In this document: positions 17,892-27,072 of the stretch, one piece after another
Layout of the letters: each line of letters opens with the position of its first letter
Numbering within the stretch: the first letter of the stretch is position 1
NCBI RefSeq assembly: GCF_000348745.1
Contig: NC_020812.1
Location: 753,444-817,443, forward strand
Direction of reading: 5' to 3'
Length of the DNA: 64,000 bases
DNA from: Micavibrio aeruginosavorus EPB
GTDB lineage: Bacteria > Pseudomonadota > Alphaproteobacteria > Micavibrionales > Micavibrionaceae
Program-made: the position numbers and the translations under genes
Notes under the pieces: generated by a model
What the model was told of the DNA's origin: nothing
The model's database searches: none
What the model saw: only the letters and a program-made list of their open reading frames with translations

Positions 17892-18530
17892 TTATGCCGG
17901 CTTCGGTGTGGCCGGGCCTTTTTTCAGCGAGGCCAGACTGGTCAGCGGTTTGGCGTTATCCGGGTTGGCCAGCCATGTGGCGTGAACCATGTGGGCACCA
18001 TCCTGCATGACGATGCAGTCGGCATTGTTGCCGCTGATCCGGTCGCGCAGGGATTTTACGGCGGCTTCGCCGGTGGCTTTCAATTCACCCAACTGCGGTT
18101 GGACCTTGGCAAATGTGCTGGCCAGTGTAGCGGCCATCTGGGCTTTGCCGATCAATCCACCTTTGACGGCACCCAGGAAGCTCATCGCCAGGGCGGGGGC
18201 TTCGCTCTTCAGCGTTTTGCCAACGGTTTTCAGGCTTTCAACGGCGGCGTCCTTGTTGAGGGCCAGGCCGTTGAGGCCATCCCGCTTCAATGCGGTGAGC
18301 ATTTCAACAAGGGATACGGAGTCCTTGGCCGGCGTCCATTCCGGCTGGTTCAACATGCGATACAGGCACAAAGACTGATCCAGTTTACGAATTTTGGTTT
18401 GGTCCAGATTGGTGTAGGTGAGCAGGGCGCTATACACCTTGCGCAGATCGGTCAGTGTACCGGCGACATGATAGTCTTGTCCGCCTTCACTGGCCCCGAC
18501 GGCCAGGACATGGGTTGGTTTTGTGGCCAT
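17892..18530 (-). CDS. Hypothetical protein divergent from the TelA gene
   Basis: 212 residues. The start is the ATG complementary to 18528-18530, preceded by GGAGAAAGAA, a good ribosome binding site; the frame stays open further upstream but without better signals. The N-terminus (THVLAVGASEGGQDYHVAGT, then LTDLRKVYSALLTY) faintly recalls the first strand and helix of caspase-like folds, but no His-Cys dyad is visible and the protein is too short. The rest is Ala/Lys-rich helices. It shares a 199-base divergent promoter region with the TelA-family gene, which suggests a functional link. Confidence 0.65.
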   Translation of the reverse strand: MATKPTHVLAVGASEGGQDYHVAGTLTDLRKVYSALLTYTNLDQTKIRKLDQSLCLYRMLNQPEWTPAKDSVSLVEMLTALKRDGLNGLALNKDAAVESLKTVGKTLKSEAPALAMSFLGAVKGGLIGKAQMAATLASTFAKVQPQLGELKATGEAAVKSLRDRISGNNADCIVMQDGAHMVHATWLANPDNAKPLTSLASLKKGPATPKPA

Positions 18531-18729
18531 TTCTTTCTCCAAAATATTATTTAAATTCAATGCGTTAGTGTTCTTTGATTTGAGTGTAGCCAAAAGGTGC
18601 AAAAAAAGAAAGTAATTTTTCATAAAAAGCTTGCGCGGGCTCAGGGTTGGCTTTATAAATTTCCGTAATATTTTTGCGGCGTGCGCCAAGAACCATAAAA
18701 GGCCAAGAATCATAAAAGGAACGAAAACA

Positions 18730-20172
18730 ATGGTTATGAAAGACGATGAAAACACAGACGTTCAGGTTGAAGTTTTGACCAGCGCGGATGGTGATCAATT
18801 CAACGATGTTCCCGATTATCGTACGGCCGATAAAAAAACACGCGCTGCGATGGATAAGATGATTGCAACGGTCGATTGGGATGATCTCAACACCATCATG
18901 GTTTTCGGCCAGGAAGCTCTGGACGAGGTTGCTGTTGTATCCGATGCGATTAATGATCGCGCGTTAAAGGATGACAGCTTCATGGCGGAGATGCGCAAAT
19001 GCGCAGAAGAAATTGAGAATATGGACGTCAGCGAAACAATGCAGCGCGTTCAGATGTTCGCAAAAGCCAGCCTCAATACGATTGTCGAGAATAAGGGCGC
19101 CGTGGCGACCGGGCTTTTGGGGACGATGCTGATGAACCCTCTCTATGGCCTTTTGGCCGGCATTGGCTTCAAAGGTGCTCAAGTTGCCAAAGAAAAGTAT
19201 GATGCTATCAAAGGCAAGGCCACTGGCGATATAGATCATGGCAAACAGGCAGAAGCCATTCGCGACGATTTGCGCAAAGCCATCCTGAGCACGCGGTCGA
19301 TTGTCAAGCAACTGGAAGATGGACGCGATAAAATCCCGCTCTATGTCAGCGAAGTAAACGCGTTGGGCGCGGCACAAACAAAAGCCGATAAGCTTATGGC
19401 TCTGGTAATCGGTGCGGGAAGGGAGGCACTGCGCCGTCTGCATGAAGATATTTTGCCTAAGATGACAGCGACAGATGCAGCCAGCCTAGATAGGTTGCGC
19501 GAACGCCAGATGGCTGGCCATGTCATGGAGAGAACCATCGACGGGCACATCGCATCACGCGCGATCGGTTTGAACAGCATGGTCGTTCTTTACGAAACAA
19601 AAAGAATGTACGCATCGACCTATTTAAAGTTTCAAGAGCATTTGAATCGGTCCGTTCGAGAATGGAAACGGCAGATTGCCCACGGGAATTTGATGGTTGA
19701 TCAGATGGACCTTCAGTTGGTCGGTACCGCGGCGGATAAAAAGGGAATTGATCTGCACGAAAAGGCGGAAAAATTGCATGAAACAACCCGCCTGATGCAC
19801 CAGAAGAGCATGGGGCAGGGCACCTATGATATGACCAAGATTGCGGAAGCAACGGAACGCCTCGTTAAAAAGATTGGTACAGATCTGAATGAACTGGGTG
19901 AAGCGCGAATTGCGCAGCAGGCCGCGCGGGATCGTTTGAATGCAGCCACGAAAGACCTGGCCTCGAAATTCCAGGAAAGCGTCCAGAAAGACTCGTTCCT
20001 GGTTCTGGAATCAGGCACCAAGAGCGCGGCGGCCCTGGAATTTGAGCAGAGCGCGAAAGTGGACACGCTGGTTGGCGATAATGACAATACGGCACAACCT
20101 GTTGAAGCCAAGCCGGGCGCGAAAAAGCCCCGTGCCCCGCGTGCCGCAAAGCCGAGCGCCAAGCCGAAATAA
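18730..20172 (+). CDS. TelA-family (toxic anion resistance) protein
   Basis: 480 residues from the ATG at 18730, preceded by AAAAGGAACG. The helical layout matches TelA proteins: an N-terminal segment before a long linker, a central pair of helices with the pattern ERTIDGHIASRAIGLNSMVV, a helix ending in SVREWKRQIAHG (compare the WKNQI of TelA), and a C-terminal helical bundle. A Gly/Ala hydrophobic stretch (about residues 122-146) interrupts it. A basic Pro/Ala/Lys tail ends the protein. TelA proteins act in envelope or phage/tellurite stress by an unclear mechanism. The neighbouring tandem paralogues may belong to the same system. Confidence 0.72.
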   Translation: MVMKDDENTDVQVEVLTSADGDQFNDVPDYRTADKKTRAAMDKMIATVDWDDLNTIMVFGQEALDEVAVVSDAINDRALKDDSFMAEMRKCAEEIENMDVSETMQRVQMFAKASLNTIVENKGAVATGLLGTMLMNPLYGLLAGIGFKGAQVAKEKYDAIKGKATGDIDHGKQAEAIRDDLRKAILSTRSIVKQLEDGRDKIPLYVSEVNALGAAQTKADKLMALVIGAGREALRRLHEDILPKMTATDAASLDRLRERQMAGHVMERTIDGHIASRAIGLNSMVVLYETKRMYASTYLKFQEHLNRSVREWKRQIAHGNLMVDQMDLQLVGTAADKKGIDLHEKAEKLHETTRLMHQKSMGQGTYDMTKIAEATERLVKKIGTDLNELGEARIAQQAARDRLNAATKDLASKFQESVQKDSFLVLESGTKSAAALEFEQSAKVDTLVGDNDNTAQPVEAKPGAKKPRAPRAAKPSAKPK

Positions 20173-20220
20173 GGCCTGAAATCTGGCTTAACGGCCTTAT
20201 TTCACAGGAAAATTATGAAC

Positions 20221-20252
20221 AAGCCCGCCAATCGCTTGCGTTTGGCGGGCTT
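20221..20252 (+). terminator. Hairpin, possible terminator after the TelA gene
   Basis: AAGCCCGCCAA pairs with TTGGCGGGCTT across a ten-base loop, 49 bases after the TelA-family stop and 65 before yajC. There is no real T-run, so it may be a weak or factor-assisted terminator. Confidence 0.4.
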
Positions 20253-20316
20253 GTGGCTATAGTCCGGGGACGATTCCACACATCTTTGTTACGAAAAATA
20301 CGAGGGTTTTTGCGCC

Positions 20317-20670
20317 ATGTTTATCTCTATCGCACATGCATCGGCTGATGCCGCCGCCGCAACCGGTTCCACGGGCGGGATGCTGACATCCAACCTGCTG
20401 ATGATCCTGTTGATGGTTGTCATGTTCTATCTGTTGCTGATCCGTCCGCAACAGCGCCGGTTTAAAGAACACCGCGATATGCTGGACGCGCTGAAAAAGG
20501 GCGACAAGGTTCTGACCGCTGGTGGCCTGATTGGTGCAGTAGACTCTATTGATACCGCGAATGGCGAAGTTGTTGTCGATCTGGGCAATGGTTTGAAGGT
20601 GACGGCTCTGCGCTCCACCATCCAGACCCGCATTGATCCGAAACCGGCCAACGACACCGTGAAGAAATAA
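20317..20670 (+). CDS. yajC: Preprotein translocase accessory subunit YajC
   Basis: 117 residues with one transmembrane helix (about 26-45, NLLMILLMVVMFYLLLIRPQ) followed by the YajC signature QQRRFKEHRDMLDALKKGDKVLTAGGLIG. It joins SecD and SecF in the inner-membrane complex that helps the Sec channel use the proton gradient. The N-terminal Ala-rich segment is longer than in E. coli, as is common in alphaproteobacteria. secD starts 30 bases downstream. Confidence 0.95.
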   Translation: MFISIAHASADAAAATGSTGGMLTSNLLMILLMVVMFYLLLIRPQQRRFKEHRDMLDALKKGDKVLTAGGLIGAVDSIDTANGEVVVDLGNGLKVTALRSTIQTRIDPKPANDTVKK

Positions 20671-20700
20671 TATAGACGGTCCAAAGAAGGGCGACCCCCC

Positions 20701-22275
20701 ATGATTTATATTGAGACCTGGAAAAAAATTCTGATCGTTCTGGTCTGTGTTCTGTCGCTGATTTACAGCGCACCGAACCTGCTGGACCAGGCCACGCGGG
20801 ACAAGATGGCCCAGACGATGCCGGGCTTCGTTCCGCACAAGGCGGTCAATCTGGGGCTTGATTTGCAAGGCGGGTCGCACCTTCTGCTCAAAGTCGAATT
20901 GGGCGACGTTCTGACTCAGCGGGCTGATACGCTGGTCCAATCTCTGCGCCCGGAATTGCGCGAGGCGAAAATCGGCTATACCCGGATTGCCCCGGTTCCA
21001 AACGGTGTGCGGGTATCCTTGCGCGCCGATGCCGATGTGGATCAGGTGAAGTCGATCATGCGGAAGCTGGATTCCGACCTGACCGTTCTGGTCAGTGAAG
21101 ACGGGAAAACAGTTGAAGGGACGTTGAGTGAGGTCGCGATGAAAAAGATCGCAGACCAGACGCTGGGCCAATCCATCGAAATCGTTCGTCGCCGCGTTGA
21201 TGAATCCGGCACGCGCGAACCGGTGATCGCGCGTCAGGGCGATGATCGTATCGTTTTGCAATTGCCGGGCGTTGATGACCCGCAACGGATTAAAGAAATT
21301 CTGGGCAGAACCGCCAAGCTGTCCTTCCACATGGTGGATACGGGCCGGTCTGGCACGTCATTGGCCGAGGGGGGCGGGACACGCACGTTGCCGTCCGCCG
21401 ATATGCCGGGTGTGGACATCACCATTTTCCGCCAGCCGATTTTGACGGGCGATATGTTGACCAACGCGCAGCCTTCGTTCCAGCAACAAGGTCCGGCGGT
21501 TAGCTTTAACCTGAATTCCGTCGGGGCTCGCCGTTTTTGTGACGTGACGAGCAAGCCGGAAAATATCGGTCAGCCTTTCGCTATTGTTCTGGATGATGTC
21601 GTCATTTCCGCGCCGGCCATTCGCGAGCCGATTTGCGGTGGTGCGGCCCAGATTTCGGGCAGCTTTACGGTTGAAGAAACCAATGACCTTGCGCTCTTGC
21701 TGCGGGCTGGTGCTTTGCCCGCACCGCTCAGCGTGATGGAAGAACGCACCGTCGGACCGTCTTTGGGGGCGGATTCGGTTGCGGCCGGTAAAACGGCATG
21801 TCTGATGGCGCTGTTGTTCGTCATTATTTTGTCCATGGCTGTTTATGGGTTGTTTGGCGTGTTTGCGTCGGTGGCCTTGCTGCTGAACATGGTGATGATT
21901 ATGGCGATTATGTCGGTGTTGCAGGCGACGCTGACCCTGCCGGGGATTGCCGGTATCGTTTTGACCATCGGTCTGGCGGTTGACGCCAACGTGCTGGTGT
22001 TCGAACGGATGAAGGAAGAATTGCGATCCGGGCGCAGTATTAACTCCGCTTTGGATACGGCCTATCGCCGGGCGCTGACGACCATTACCGACTCCAACCT
22101 GACATCGTTGATTGCGGCCTTGGTCCTGTTCTCCTTTGGTACCGGGCCGATCAAAGGCTTTGCCGTAACCATGACCATCGGCATTATCACGTCATATTTC
22201 TGTTCGCTGGCGTTGACGCGGGCGATGATTGTGACGTGGCTGCACCGCGTTAAACCCAAATCCATCCCGGTCTAA
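20701..22275 (+). CDS. secD: Protein translocase subunit SecD
   Basis: 524 residues. It has one N-terminal membrane helix, a large periplasmic P1 domain starting with the NLGLDLQGGSHLLLKVE signature, and a C-terminal RND-type block of five helices beginning near VGPSLGADSVAAGK, with the family motif LTIGLAVDANVLVFERMKEE. SecD and SecF pull or release secreted proteins on the periplasmic side using the proton motive force. It stands between yajC and secF, with 24 bases to secF. Confidence 0.97.
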   Translation: MIYIETWKKILIVLVCVLSLIYSAPNLLDQATRDKMAQTMPGFVPHKAVNLGLDLQGGSHLLLKVELGDVLTQRADTLVQSLRPELREAKIGYTRIAPVPNGVRVSLRADADVDQVKSIMRKLDSDLTVLVSEDGKTVEGTLSEVAMKKIADQTLGQSIEIVRRRVDESGTREPVIARQGDDRIVLQLPGVDDPQRIKEILGRTAKLSFHMVDTGRSGTSLAEGGGTRTLPSADMPGVDITIFRQPILTGDMLTNAQPSFQQQGPAVSFNLNSVGARRFCDVTSKPENIGQPFAIVLDDVVISAPAIREPICGGAAQISGSFTVEETNDLALLLRAGALPAPLSVMEERTVGPSLGADSVAAGKTACLMALLFVIILSMAVYGLFGVFASVALLLNMVMIMAIMSVLQATLTLPGIAGIVLTIGLAVDANVLVFERMKEELRSGRSINSALDTAYRRALTTITDSNLTSLIAALVLFSFGTGPIKGFAVTMTIGIITSYFCSLALTRAMIVTWLHRVKPKSIPV

Positions 22276-22299
22276 GACACGCGGAGAGGACAGAGCATC

Positions 22300-23256
22300 A
22301 TGATTATTAAACTGATCCAGCTGGTTCCTGATAACCTGAAGATTGATTTCTTCGGCCACCGTTTCTACGCCTTTATGATGAGTTTGATCATCATTGGCGG
22401 GTCGATCCTGTGCCTGGCAACCAAGGGCCTGAATTTCGGGATTGATTTTACCGGTGGTACGGTCATTGAAATTGCCGTGGAAACCGATCCGGATCTGGCC
22501 GGAATGCGCGAAGATTTGAACGCGTTGGGTCTGGGCGATATTTCGATTCAGGAATTTGGCGATGCCCGGTCCTTGATGATCCGCTTGCCGCAACAGGAAG
22601 GTGGTCCGGAAGAACAGCAAGGGGCCATTCAAAAAGTTCAGGACACCCTGATCGCCGAATTCGGCGAAGGTCAGGTTGATTTCCGCCGCACCGAATTTGT
22701 TGGCCCGCAAGTGGGACAGGAATTGAAGCGCGATGGTTTGATTGCGATGATTGTCGCCATTCTGGGCATCATGGGCTACATCTGGATCCGGTTTGAATGG
22801 CAGTATGGGGTGGGGTCTTTGCTGGCCTTGATCCACGACGTCATGGGGATTTTAGGGCTGTTCTCGCTGACGCAGATGCATTTTGACCTGTCGACTTTGG
22901 CGGCCATTTTGCTGGTTGCGGGTTATTCGATTAACGAAACCGTGATCATTTTTGACCGTATCCGCGAAACGATGCGGAAATTCAAAAAGATGCCGATGCC
23001 GGACATTATCAACTATTCCATTAACTCGACCTTGCCGCGGACGGTGATGACGTCGGGTTCAACCATTCTGGCGATTTCGGCGCTGTGGTTGTTTGGGGGC
23101 GAGGTGATCCGCAGCTTTACATCCGCGCTGTTCTTCGGGATTTTGATTGGTACGCACTCGTCCTATTTCGTGTCGGCACAATCTTTGTTTTATCTGAAGC
23201 TGCGCCCGAATCCGAACGATGCGGAAAACGGCAACAGCGAAGAAGTGGCCGCATAA
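22300..23256 (+). CDS. secF: Protein translocase subunit SecF
   Basis: 318 residues with six membrane helices. The FGIDFTGGTVIEI signature occurs after the first helix, and the C-terminal core contains VAGYSINETVIIFDRIRE and the NSTLPRTVMTSGST motif. It partners with SecD. The next gene starts six bases after its stop, so the operon continues into the Mth938-domain gene. Confidence 0.97.
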   Translation: MIIKLIQLVPDNLKIDFFGHRFYAFMMSLIIIGGSILCLATKGLNFGIDFTGGTVIEIAVETDPDLAGMREDLNALGLGDISIQEFGDARSLMIRLPQQEGGPEEQQGAIQKVQDTLIAEFGEGQVDFRRTEFVGPQVGQELKRDGLIAMIVAILGIMGYIWIRFEWQYGVGSLLALIHDVMGILGLFSLTQMHFDLSTLAAILLVAGYSINETVIIFDRIRETMRKFKKMPMPDIINYSINSTLPRTVMTSGSTILAISALWLFGGEVIRSFTSALFFGILIGTHSSYFVSAQSLFYLKLRPNPNDAENGNSEEVAA

Positions 23257-23262
23257 TCCATC

Positions 23263-23631
23263 ATGGATGTCACACCGCTCGTCCCCTCTGGGGCCCAAAT
23301 TATCCAAGCCTATGCGGATGGAACATTCCGCATATCCGGCACGGTGCATGATGGGGCGGTTATTGTCTTTCCAGACCAGACAGTCAATTGGACCGTGTCC
23401 ACAGACATGGGTGTGGATGATTTTGCGCCGCTTCTGGCACGCGCCAGCGAATTGGATGTCGTGCTTCTGGGCCTGGGGGCCGGGGTGGCAAACCCGCCCT
23501 TTGAACTGCGCCGCGCTCTGAAGGACCGCGGTCTGGCGGTGGATTTCATGGATACCGGCGCGGCGTGCCGCACGTATAATGTTTTGATGGCGGAAGGGCG
23601 GCGCGTGGCCGCAGCTCTTTTGCCGGTTTAA
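23263..23631 (+). CDS. Mth938-domain protein (NDUFAF3 family)
   Basis: 122 residues, a single Mth938-like domain: the GAQIIQAYADGTFRISG start, LLGLGAGVANPPFELRRAL in the middle and GLAVDFMDTGAACRTYNVLM at the end. Human NDUFAF3 of this family is an early complex I assembly factor. In alphaproteobacteria the gene commonly sits behind secDF, next to a phytoene synthase-like gene related to NDUFAF6. Here that gene lies 2.6 kb further on. A role in respiratory complex I assembly is an inference. Confidence 0.85.
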   Translation: MDVTPLVPSGAQIIQAYADGTFRISGTVHDGAVIVFPDQTVNWTVSTDMGVDDFAPLLARASELDVVLLGLGAGVANPPFELRRALKDRGLAVDFMDTGAACRTYNVLMAEGRRVAAALLPV

Positions 23632-23656
23632 CCGCTAGCCAATTTGAGGAATAAAA

Positions 23657-24457
23657 ATGGCTGATCCAACGATGATGGCAAACCTTGCCACTGACATGAC
23701 GATTGTTCAGATGTTGTCCAGCCCGGCCGTGTGGCTGAGCTTTGCAACGCTGGCCTTGCTGGAGGTTGTTCTGGGGATCGACAATATTATCTTCCTGTCG
23801 ATCATTACCGACAAGTTGCCGAAACATCAGCAACCACTGGCCCGCAAAATCGGGTTGGGATTGGCTTTGTTGATGCGGATTATTCTGCTGTCGATGGTGG
23901 CGTGGATTGCGACCCTGACCACGCCGGTCTTTACGTTCTTCGCAGGTCCTGAAGGGTTGGACCCGCATACGGTATCGTGGCGTGACATGATTATGCTGGG
24001 TGGTGGTTTGTTTCTGCTGTGGAAAGGCACGGGCGAAATTCACCACACGATGGAAGGGCATGACGAAGATGTGACAGGCAAGAAATCCGCCGTCTTTGGC
24101 TGGGTTATTGTTCAGATCGCCATTCTTGACCTTGTGTTCTCGCTGGACTCGGTGATTACCGCGGTGGGTATGGCCGAACATTTGCCGGTGATGATTGCCG
24201 CCGTGGTGTTTGCCATTGCCGTTATGTTGTTTGCGGCCGAGCCGGTCAGCAAATTTGTGCATGATCACCCGACGATTAAAATGCTGGCCCTCAGCTTTAT
24301 TTTGCTGGTGGGTGTGGTGTTGATTGCCGATGGCCTGCACCTGCATATTCCGAAGGGATACCTGTACTTCGCCATCGCGTTCTCGTTGGGTGTGGAAACG
24401 CTCAACCTGCTGGCGGCCAAGCGTCGCGTGCGGCAGAAGGCGGAAGCCGCGCATTAA
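23657..24457 (+). CDS. TerC-family integral membrane protein
   Basis: 266 residues with seven or more membrane segments. The TerC hallmarks are present: the LLEVVLGIDNIIFLSII block with Asp-Asn in the first helix pair, and LDLVFSLDSVITAVGMAEH later, with acidic residues inside the membrane. TerC proteins are linked to tellurite resistance and, in better studied relatives, to manganese export and metal loading of secreted enzymes. The nearby sodB fits a manganese or oxidative stress theme only loosely. A terminator follows at 24481. Confidence 0.9.
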   Translation: MADPTMMANLATDMTIVQMLSSPAVWLSFATLALLEVVLGIDNIIFLSIITDKLPKHQQPLARKIGLGLALLMRIILLSMVAWIATLTTPVFTFFAGPEGLDPHTVSWRDMIMLGGGLFLLWKGTGEIHHTMEGHDEDVTGKKSAVFGWVIVQIAILDLVFSLDSVITAVGMAEHLPVMIAAVVFAIAVMLFAAEPVSKFVHDHPTIKMLALSFILLVGVVLIADGLHLHIPKGYLYFAIAFSLGVETLNLLAAKRRVRQKAEAAH

Positions 24458-24480
24458 TGCGCAGCAGAATGAAAAGAAAA

Positions 24481-24508
24481 ATGCCCGGTTCACCCGGGCA
24501 TTTTTTAT
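24481..24508. terminator. Rho-independent terminator
   Basis: ATGCCCGG/CCGGGCAT stem with a short loop and six T, 24 bases after the terC stop. An A-rich left flank lets it also serve the convergent phosphoesterase gene ending at 24524. Confidence 0.88.
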
Positions 24509-24523
24509 TGTTCATTTTATTAT

Positions 24524-25348
24524 TTACGGGCCGGGTGGGGTATTTGTATTGGTCGCGCGCGACAGCAGGAAGCTGGGCTGGCGAATGCCGTATCCGGTAA
24601 TGCGGATGGATGCATCGTCAATGGTGACCAATGAAAAGGCGCCAATGGCACGACCCAGAACGGTATGGCGTTGGACCAGTGATTGCTGGGTAATATAATG
24701 AATTCCGTTAATTTCATGATGCTGGTTCCGGTGGCGGTGCCCAGCCATGCAGAGGATGACCTTGCCGCTGTCTTCCATCATCTTGCGAATGTCTTTACCT
24801 TCGCGGTAAAAGGCGGGGAAGTAGTTGGTCAAATTTTTCTCAATATACTCATCATCCGCAGCGGAGTTATCCAGCGGGACGTGCGAGAAAACGATGCAGG
24901 GTTTGGTTGCGCGGTTCAGCGCATCGCGGAACCAGTCAATATGGCTGGCCCAGGCGGATAAATACCCGTCGCCATCGCGGCCGTTTACGTTGGGGCTCCA
25001 CAGGATCAGGTTATAATCACCCACATCGACCAGTTGCGATTCCGGCGAATATCCCAAAATGGCGGCGTTATCCGCGCGGGACAGGTTTTTCAAATCGTGA
25101 TTGCCGTTAATCGAATAATGCGGGCCAGAACGCTGGTTAAAGTGGTGCGTCAGTTGTTTCAGGTAATGGGCGTCATCTGCCGGAGTCTTGAGAATGACCC
25201 GGTCCCCCATATCAACTGAAAAATCGACCCCGTTCCCGTTCGCGACTTTGACAAACCGGTCCATAAGCTTCGGTGCCTTGGACCCTTTCTTATTATTGAT
25301 GTCAAAGCCGTAATGAATATCGGTCACGACTGCAAAACGTAACGCCAT
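24524..25348 (-). CDS. Metallophosphoesterase, CpdA-like
   Basis: 274 residues from the ATG complementary to 25346-25348. The calcineurin-like motifs are in order: VVTDIHYG (D.H), DMGDRVI (GD), INGNHDL (GNHD), VFSHVPLD (H), MAGHRHRNQ (GH.H). The absence of a signal peptide places it in the cytoplasm. Related enzymes hydrolyse cyclic nucleotides or nucleotide diesters. The second motif lacks the usual xx after GD but keeps the metal ligand. Confidence 0.82.
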   Translation of the reverse strand: MALRFAVVTDIHYGFDINNKKGSKAPKLMDRFVKVANGNGVDFSVDMGDRVILKTPADDAHYLKQLTHHFNQRSGPHYSINGNHDLKNLSRADNAAILGYSPESQLVDVGDYNLILWSPNVNGRDGDGYLSAWASHIDWFRDALNRATKPCIVFSHVPLDNSAADDEYIEKNLTNYFPAFYREGKDIRKMMEDSGKVILCMAGHRHRNQHHEINGIHYITQQSLVQRHTVLGRAIGAFSLVTIDDASIRITGYGIRQPSFLLSRATNTNTPPGP

Positions 25349-25423
25349 GAATGGGTTATAGCAGATTCGTGTTCGGCCCTCCCAGAAAAATCGCAGGACC
25401 TCCACCGCCTTGAATCGCCAAGG

Positions 25424-25457
25424 AAAAAGGGCCGTTCGCATCGGCAAACGGCCCTTT
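25424..25457 (-). terminator. Terminator after sodB
   Basis: AAAGGGCCGTT/AACGGCCCTTT stem with a ten-base loop, read on the minus strand after the sodB stop at 25483. The T-run is partly within the stem. It separates sodB from the downstream phosphoesterase. Confidence 0.65.
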
Positions 25458-25482
25458 AAATTCTTAATTTGTGCGCTGCGAA

Positions 25483-26109
25483 TTATGCGGCGACTTTCAG
25501 CGGGCCTTTTTCAAACAGCTGGCCGACATAGTCCCAGTTGATCAGGCTGTCGACAAACGCTTCCAGATATTTTTGGCGCGCATTGCGATAGTCGATGTAG
25601 TAGGAGTGTTCCCACACATCGCAACCCAAAATCGGCGTCTTGCCATAGACCAGCGGGTTTTCACCGTTGGCGGTTTTGGTGATTTCCAGTTTGCCCGTCG
25701 CGTTATCAACGGCCAGCCAGCACCAGCCAGAGCCGAATTGCGTCATGCCTGCCTGAATGAAATTGCCGCGGAAGGTGTCAAAACCACCCAGATCGGACGT
25801 AATTTGCGCGTCCAGTTTGCCGGGGATGGATTTTCCGCCACCGTCCTTTTTCATCCAGTTCCAGAAATGGATGTGGTTGTAATGCTGGCCCAGCTGGTTG
25901 AACAGTCCGGCCTTGGATTTGTCCTTGAACGCGGCGACCATCGCTTCTTCCAGCGACAGGTTTTCCAGGCCGGAACCGGCCAGCAGCTCATTGCCCTTGT
26001 CCACATAGGCTTTGTGGTGTTTATCGTGGTGGAATTCCAGCGTTTCACTCGACATAAACGGCTGGAGTGAATCATACGCATAGGGAAGTTCGGGAAGGAT
26101 GAGAGCCAT
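25483..26109 (-). CDS. sodB: Superoxide dismutase (Fe/Mn)
   Basis: 208 residues from the ATG complementary to 26107-26109. Metal ligands are visible in LEFHHDKHHKAYV, QHYNHIHFWNWM and in DVWEHSYYIDY. The protein has no signal peptide and acts in the cytoplasm. Discriminating residues such as GSGWCWL do not decide iron from manganese by eye; alphaproteobacterial copies are often iron or cambialistic. It is monocistronic, with its own terminator. Confidence 0.95.
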   Translation of the reverse strand: MALILPELPYAYDSLQPFMSSETLEFHHDKHHKAYVDKGNELLAGSGLENLSLEEAMVAAFKDKSKAGLFNQLGQHYNHIHFWNWMKKDGGGKSIPGKLDAQITSDLGGFDTFRGNFIQAGMTQFGSGWCWLAVDNATGKLEITKTANGENPLVYGKTPILGCDVWEHSYYIDYRNARQKYLEAFVDSLINWDYVGQLFEKGPLKVAA

Positions 26110-26187
26110 GCTATTCTCCTGATCGCAATTATGGTTATAATCTCTTGCGGTATTAGACCGCTGACCAAGATACATCGCTGACGGGTT

Positions 26188-27015
26188 TTGACAACAGTGA
26201 AAACAAGTAAAGATTCATTAGGGTATGCAGGCGATCTGGTGCGGGATCAGGATCCCGACCGTTTTATGATAACCCTGTTTTTTGATGGTGATGTGCGTGC
26301 GGATTTATGGACGCTTTATGCGTTTCACCATGAAATCGCCAAAACGCGCGAAGTGGTCACCGACACGCATATCGGTTTGATCCGTTTGCAATGGTGGCGT
26401 GACGCCATTGCGGCAATATACGATGGCGGGGCTGTTCCGCATCATCCAATCACCGAACCACTGGCCGATATGATCAAACGGCGCGGGCTGAACCGCGAAT
26501 GGTTTGATGCGGTGATCTATGCCCGGGAATTTGATCTGGAAGATGTTTTGCCGGGAAACTTACCCGGTTTGATCAACTATGCCGATTTCACACAAACGCC
26601 ATTGATGCGTCTGGCCTTGCAAATTACGGGCGATGATGTCGATGCGCCCGATGTTGCGCCGGTTGCGATTGGGTGGGCGTTGTCTGGTTTGATCCGTGCG
26701 GTGCCGTTTCATGCGGGGCAGTCGCGTTGTTTCATGCCGGGTGATTTGATGAACCGGGCGGGACTGTCAACCGATGCGCTGTATGCGGGACGTGATCTTG
26801 ATAAATTGCCCGCAATTATTGCGACCGTACGGGATCAGGCGCACAGCATGATCCAGAATTTGTCCGGCAACAGCCGTTTGGTCCGCCTGTATCATGCCAT
26901 GGCATTGTTCGACCTGGCCCGTGTGGCCAAGGCGCGGGACAACGTTTTCAGGGCAAAATTAGCCCATCGTGGACCGTTTTTCCCGCTTTTGCTGTGGCGT
27001 GCCGCCCGAAAGTAA
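26188..27015 (+). CDS. Squalene/phytoene synthase-fold protein, NDUFAF6-like
   Basis: 275 residues starting at TTG 26188, or at the GTG at 26197. The fold of trans-isoprenyl synthases is seen in FDGDVRADLWTLYAFHHEIAK and IRLQWWRDAI, but both Asp-rich DxxxD motifs needed for prenyl diphosphate chemistry are missing: the first is HEIAKTREVV and the second lies in LSGLIRAVPFH. This loss is typical of the NDUFAF6 (complex I assembly) branch rather than of carotenoid or hopanoid synthases. No other carotenoid gene is near. Confidence 0.8.
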   Translation: MTTVKTSKDSLGYAGDLVRDQDPDRFMITLFFDGDVRADLWTLYAFHHEIAKTREVVTDTHIGLIRLQWWRDAIAAIYDGGAVPHHPITEPLADMIKRRGLNREWFDAVIYAREFDLEDVLPGNLPGLINYADFTQTPLMRLALQITGDDVDAPDVAPVAIGWALSGLIRAVPFHAGQSRCFMPGDLMNRAGLSTDALYAGRDLDKLPAIIATVRDQAHSMIQNLSGNSRLVRLYHAMALFDLARVAKARDNVFRAKLAHRGPFFPLLLWRAARK

Positions 27016-27072
27016 CATTTTGGAAAGGCCCGGGCCCGTATAATGAAGGTGGGTCAAGAAAAGGGGTATTTC

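Noticed and set aside
17892-18530. A caspase-like (peptidase C14) assignment
   Set aside because: Only the first strand and helix are suggestive; no catalytic His-Cys pair is visible and the protein is too short.
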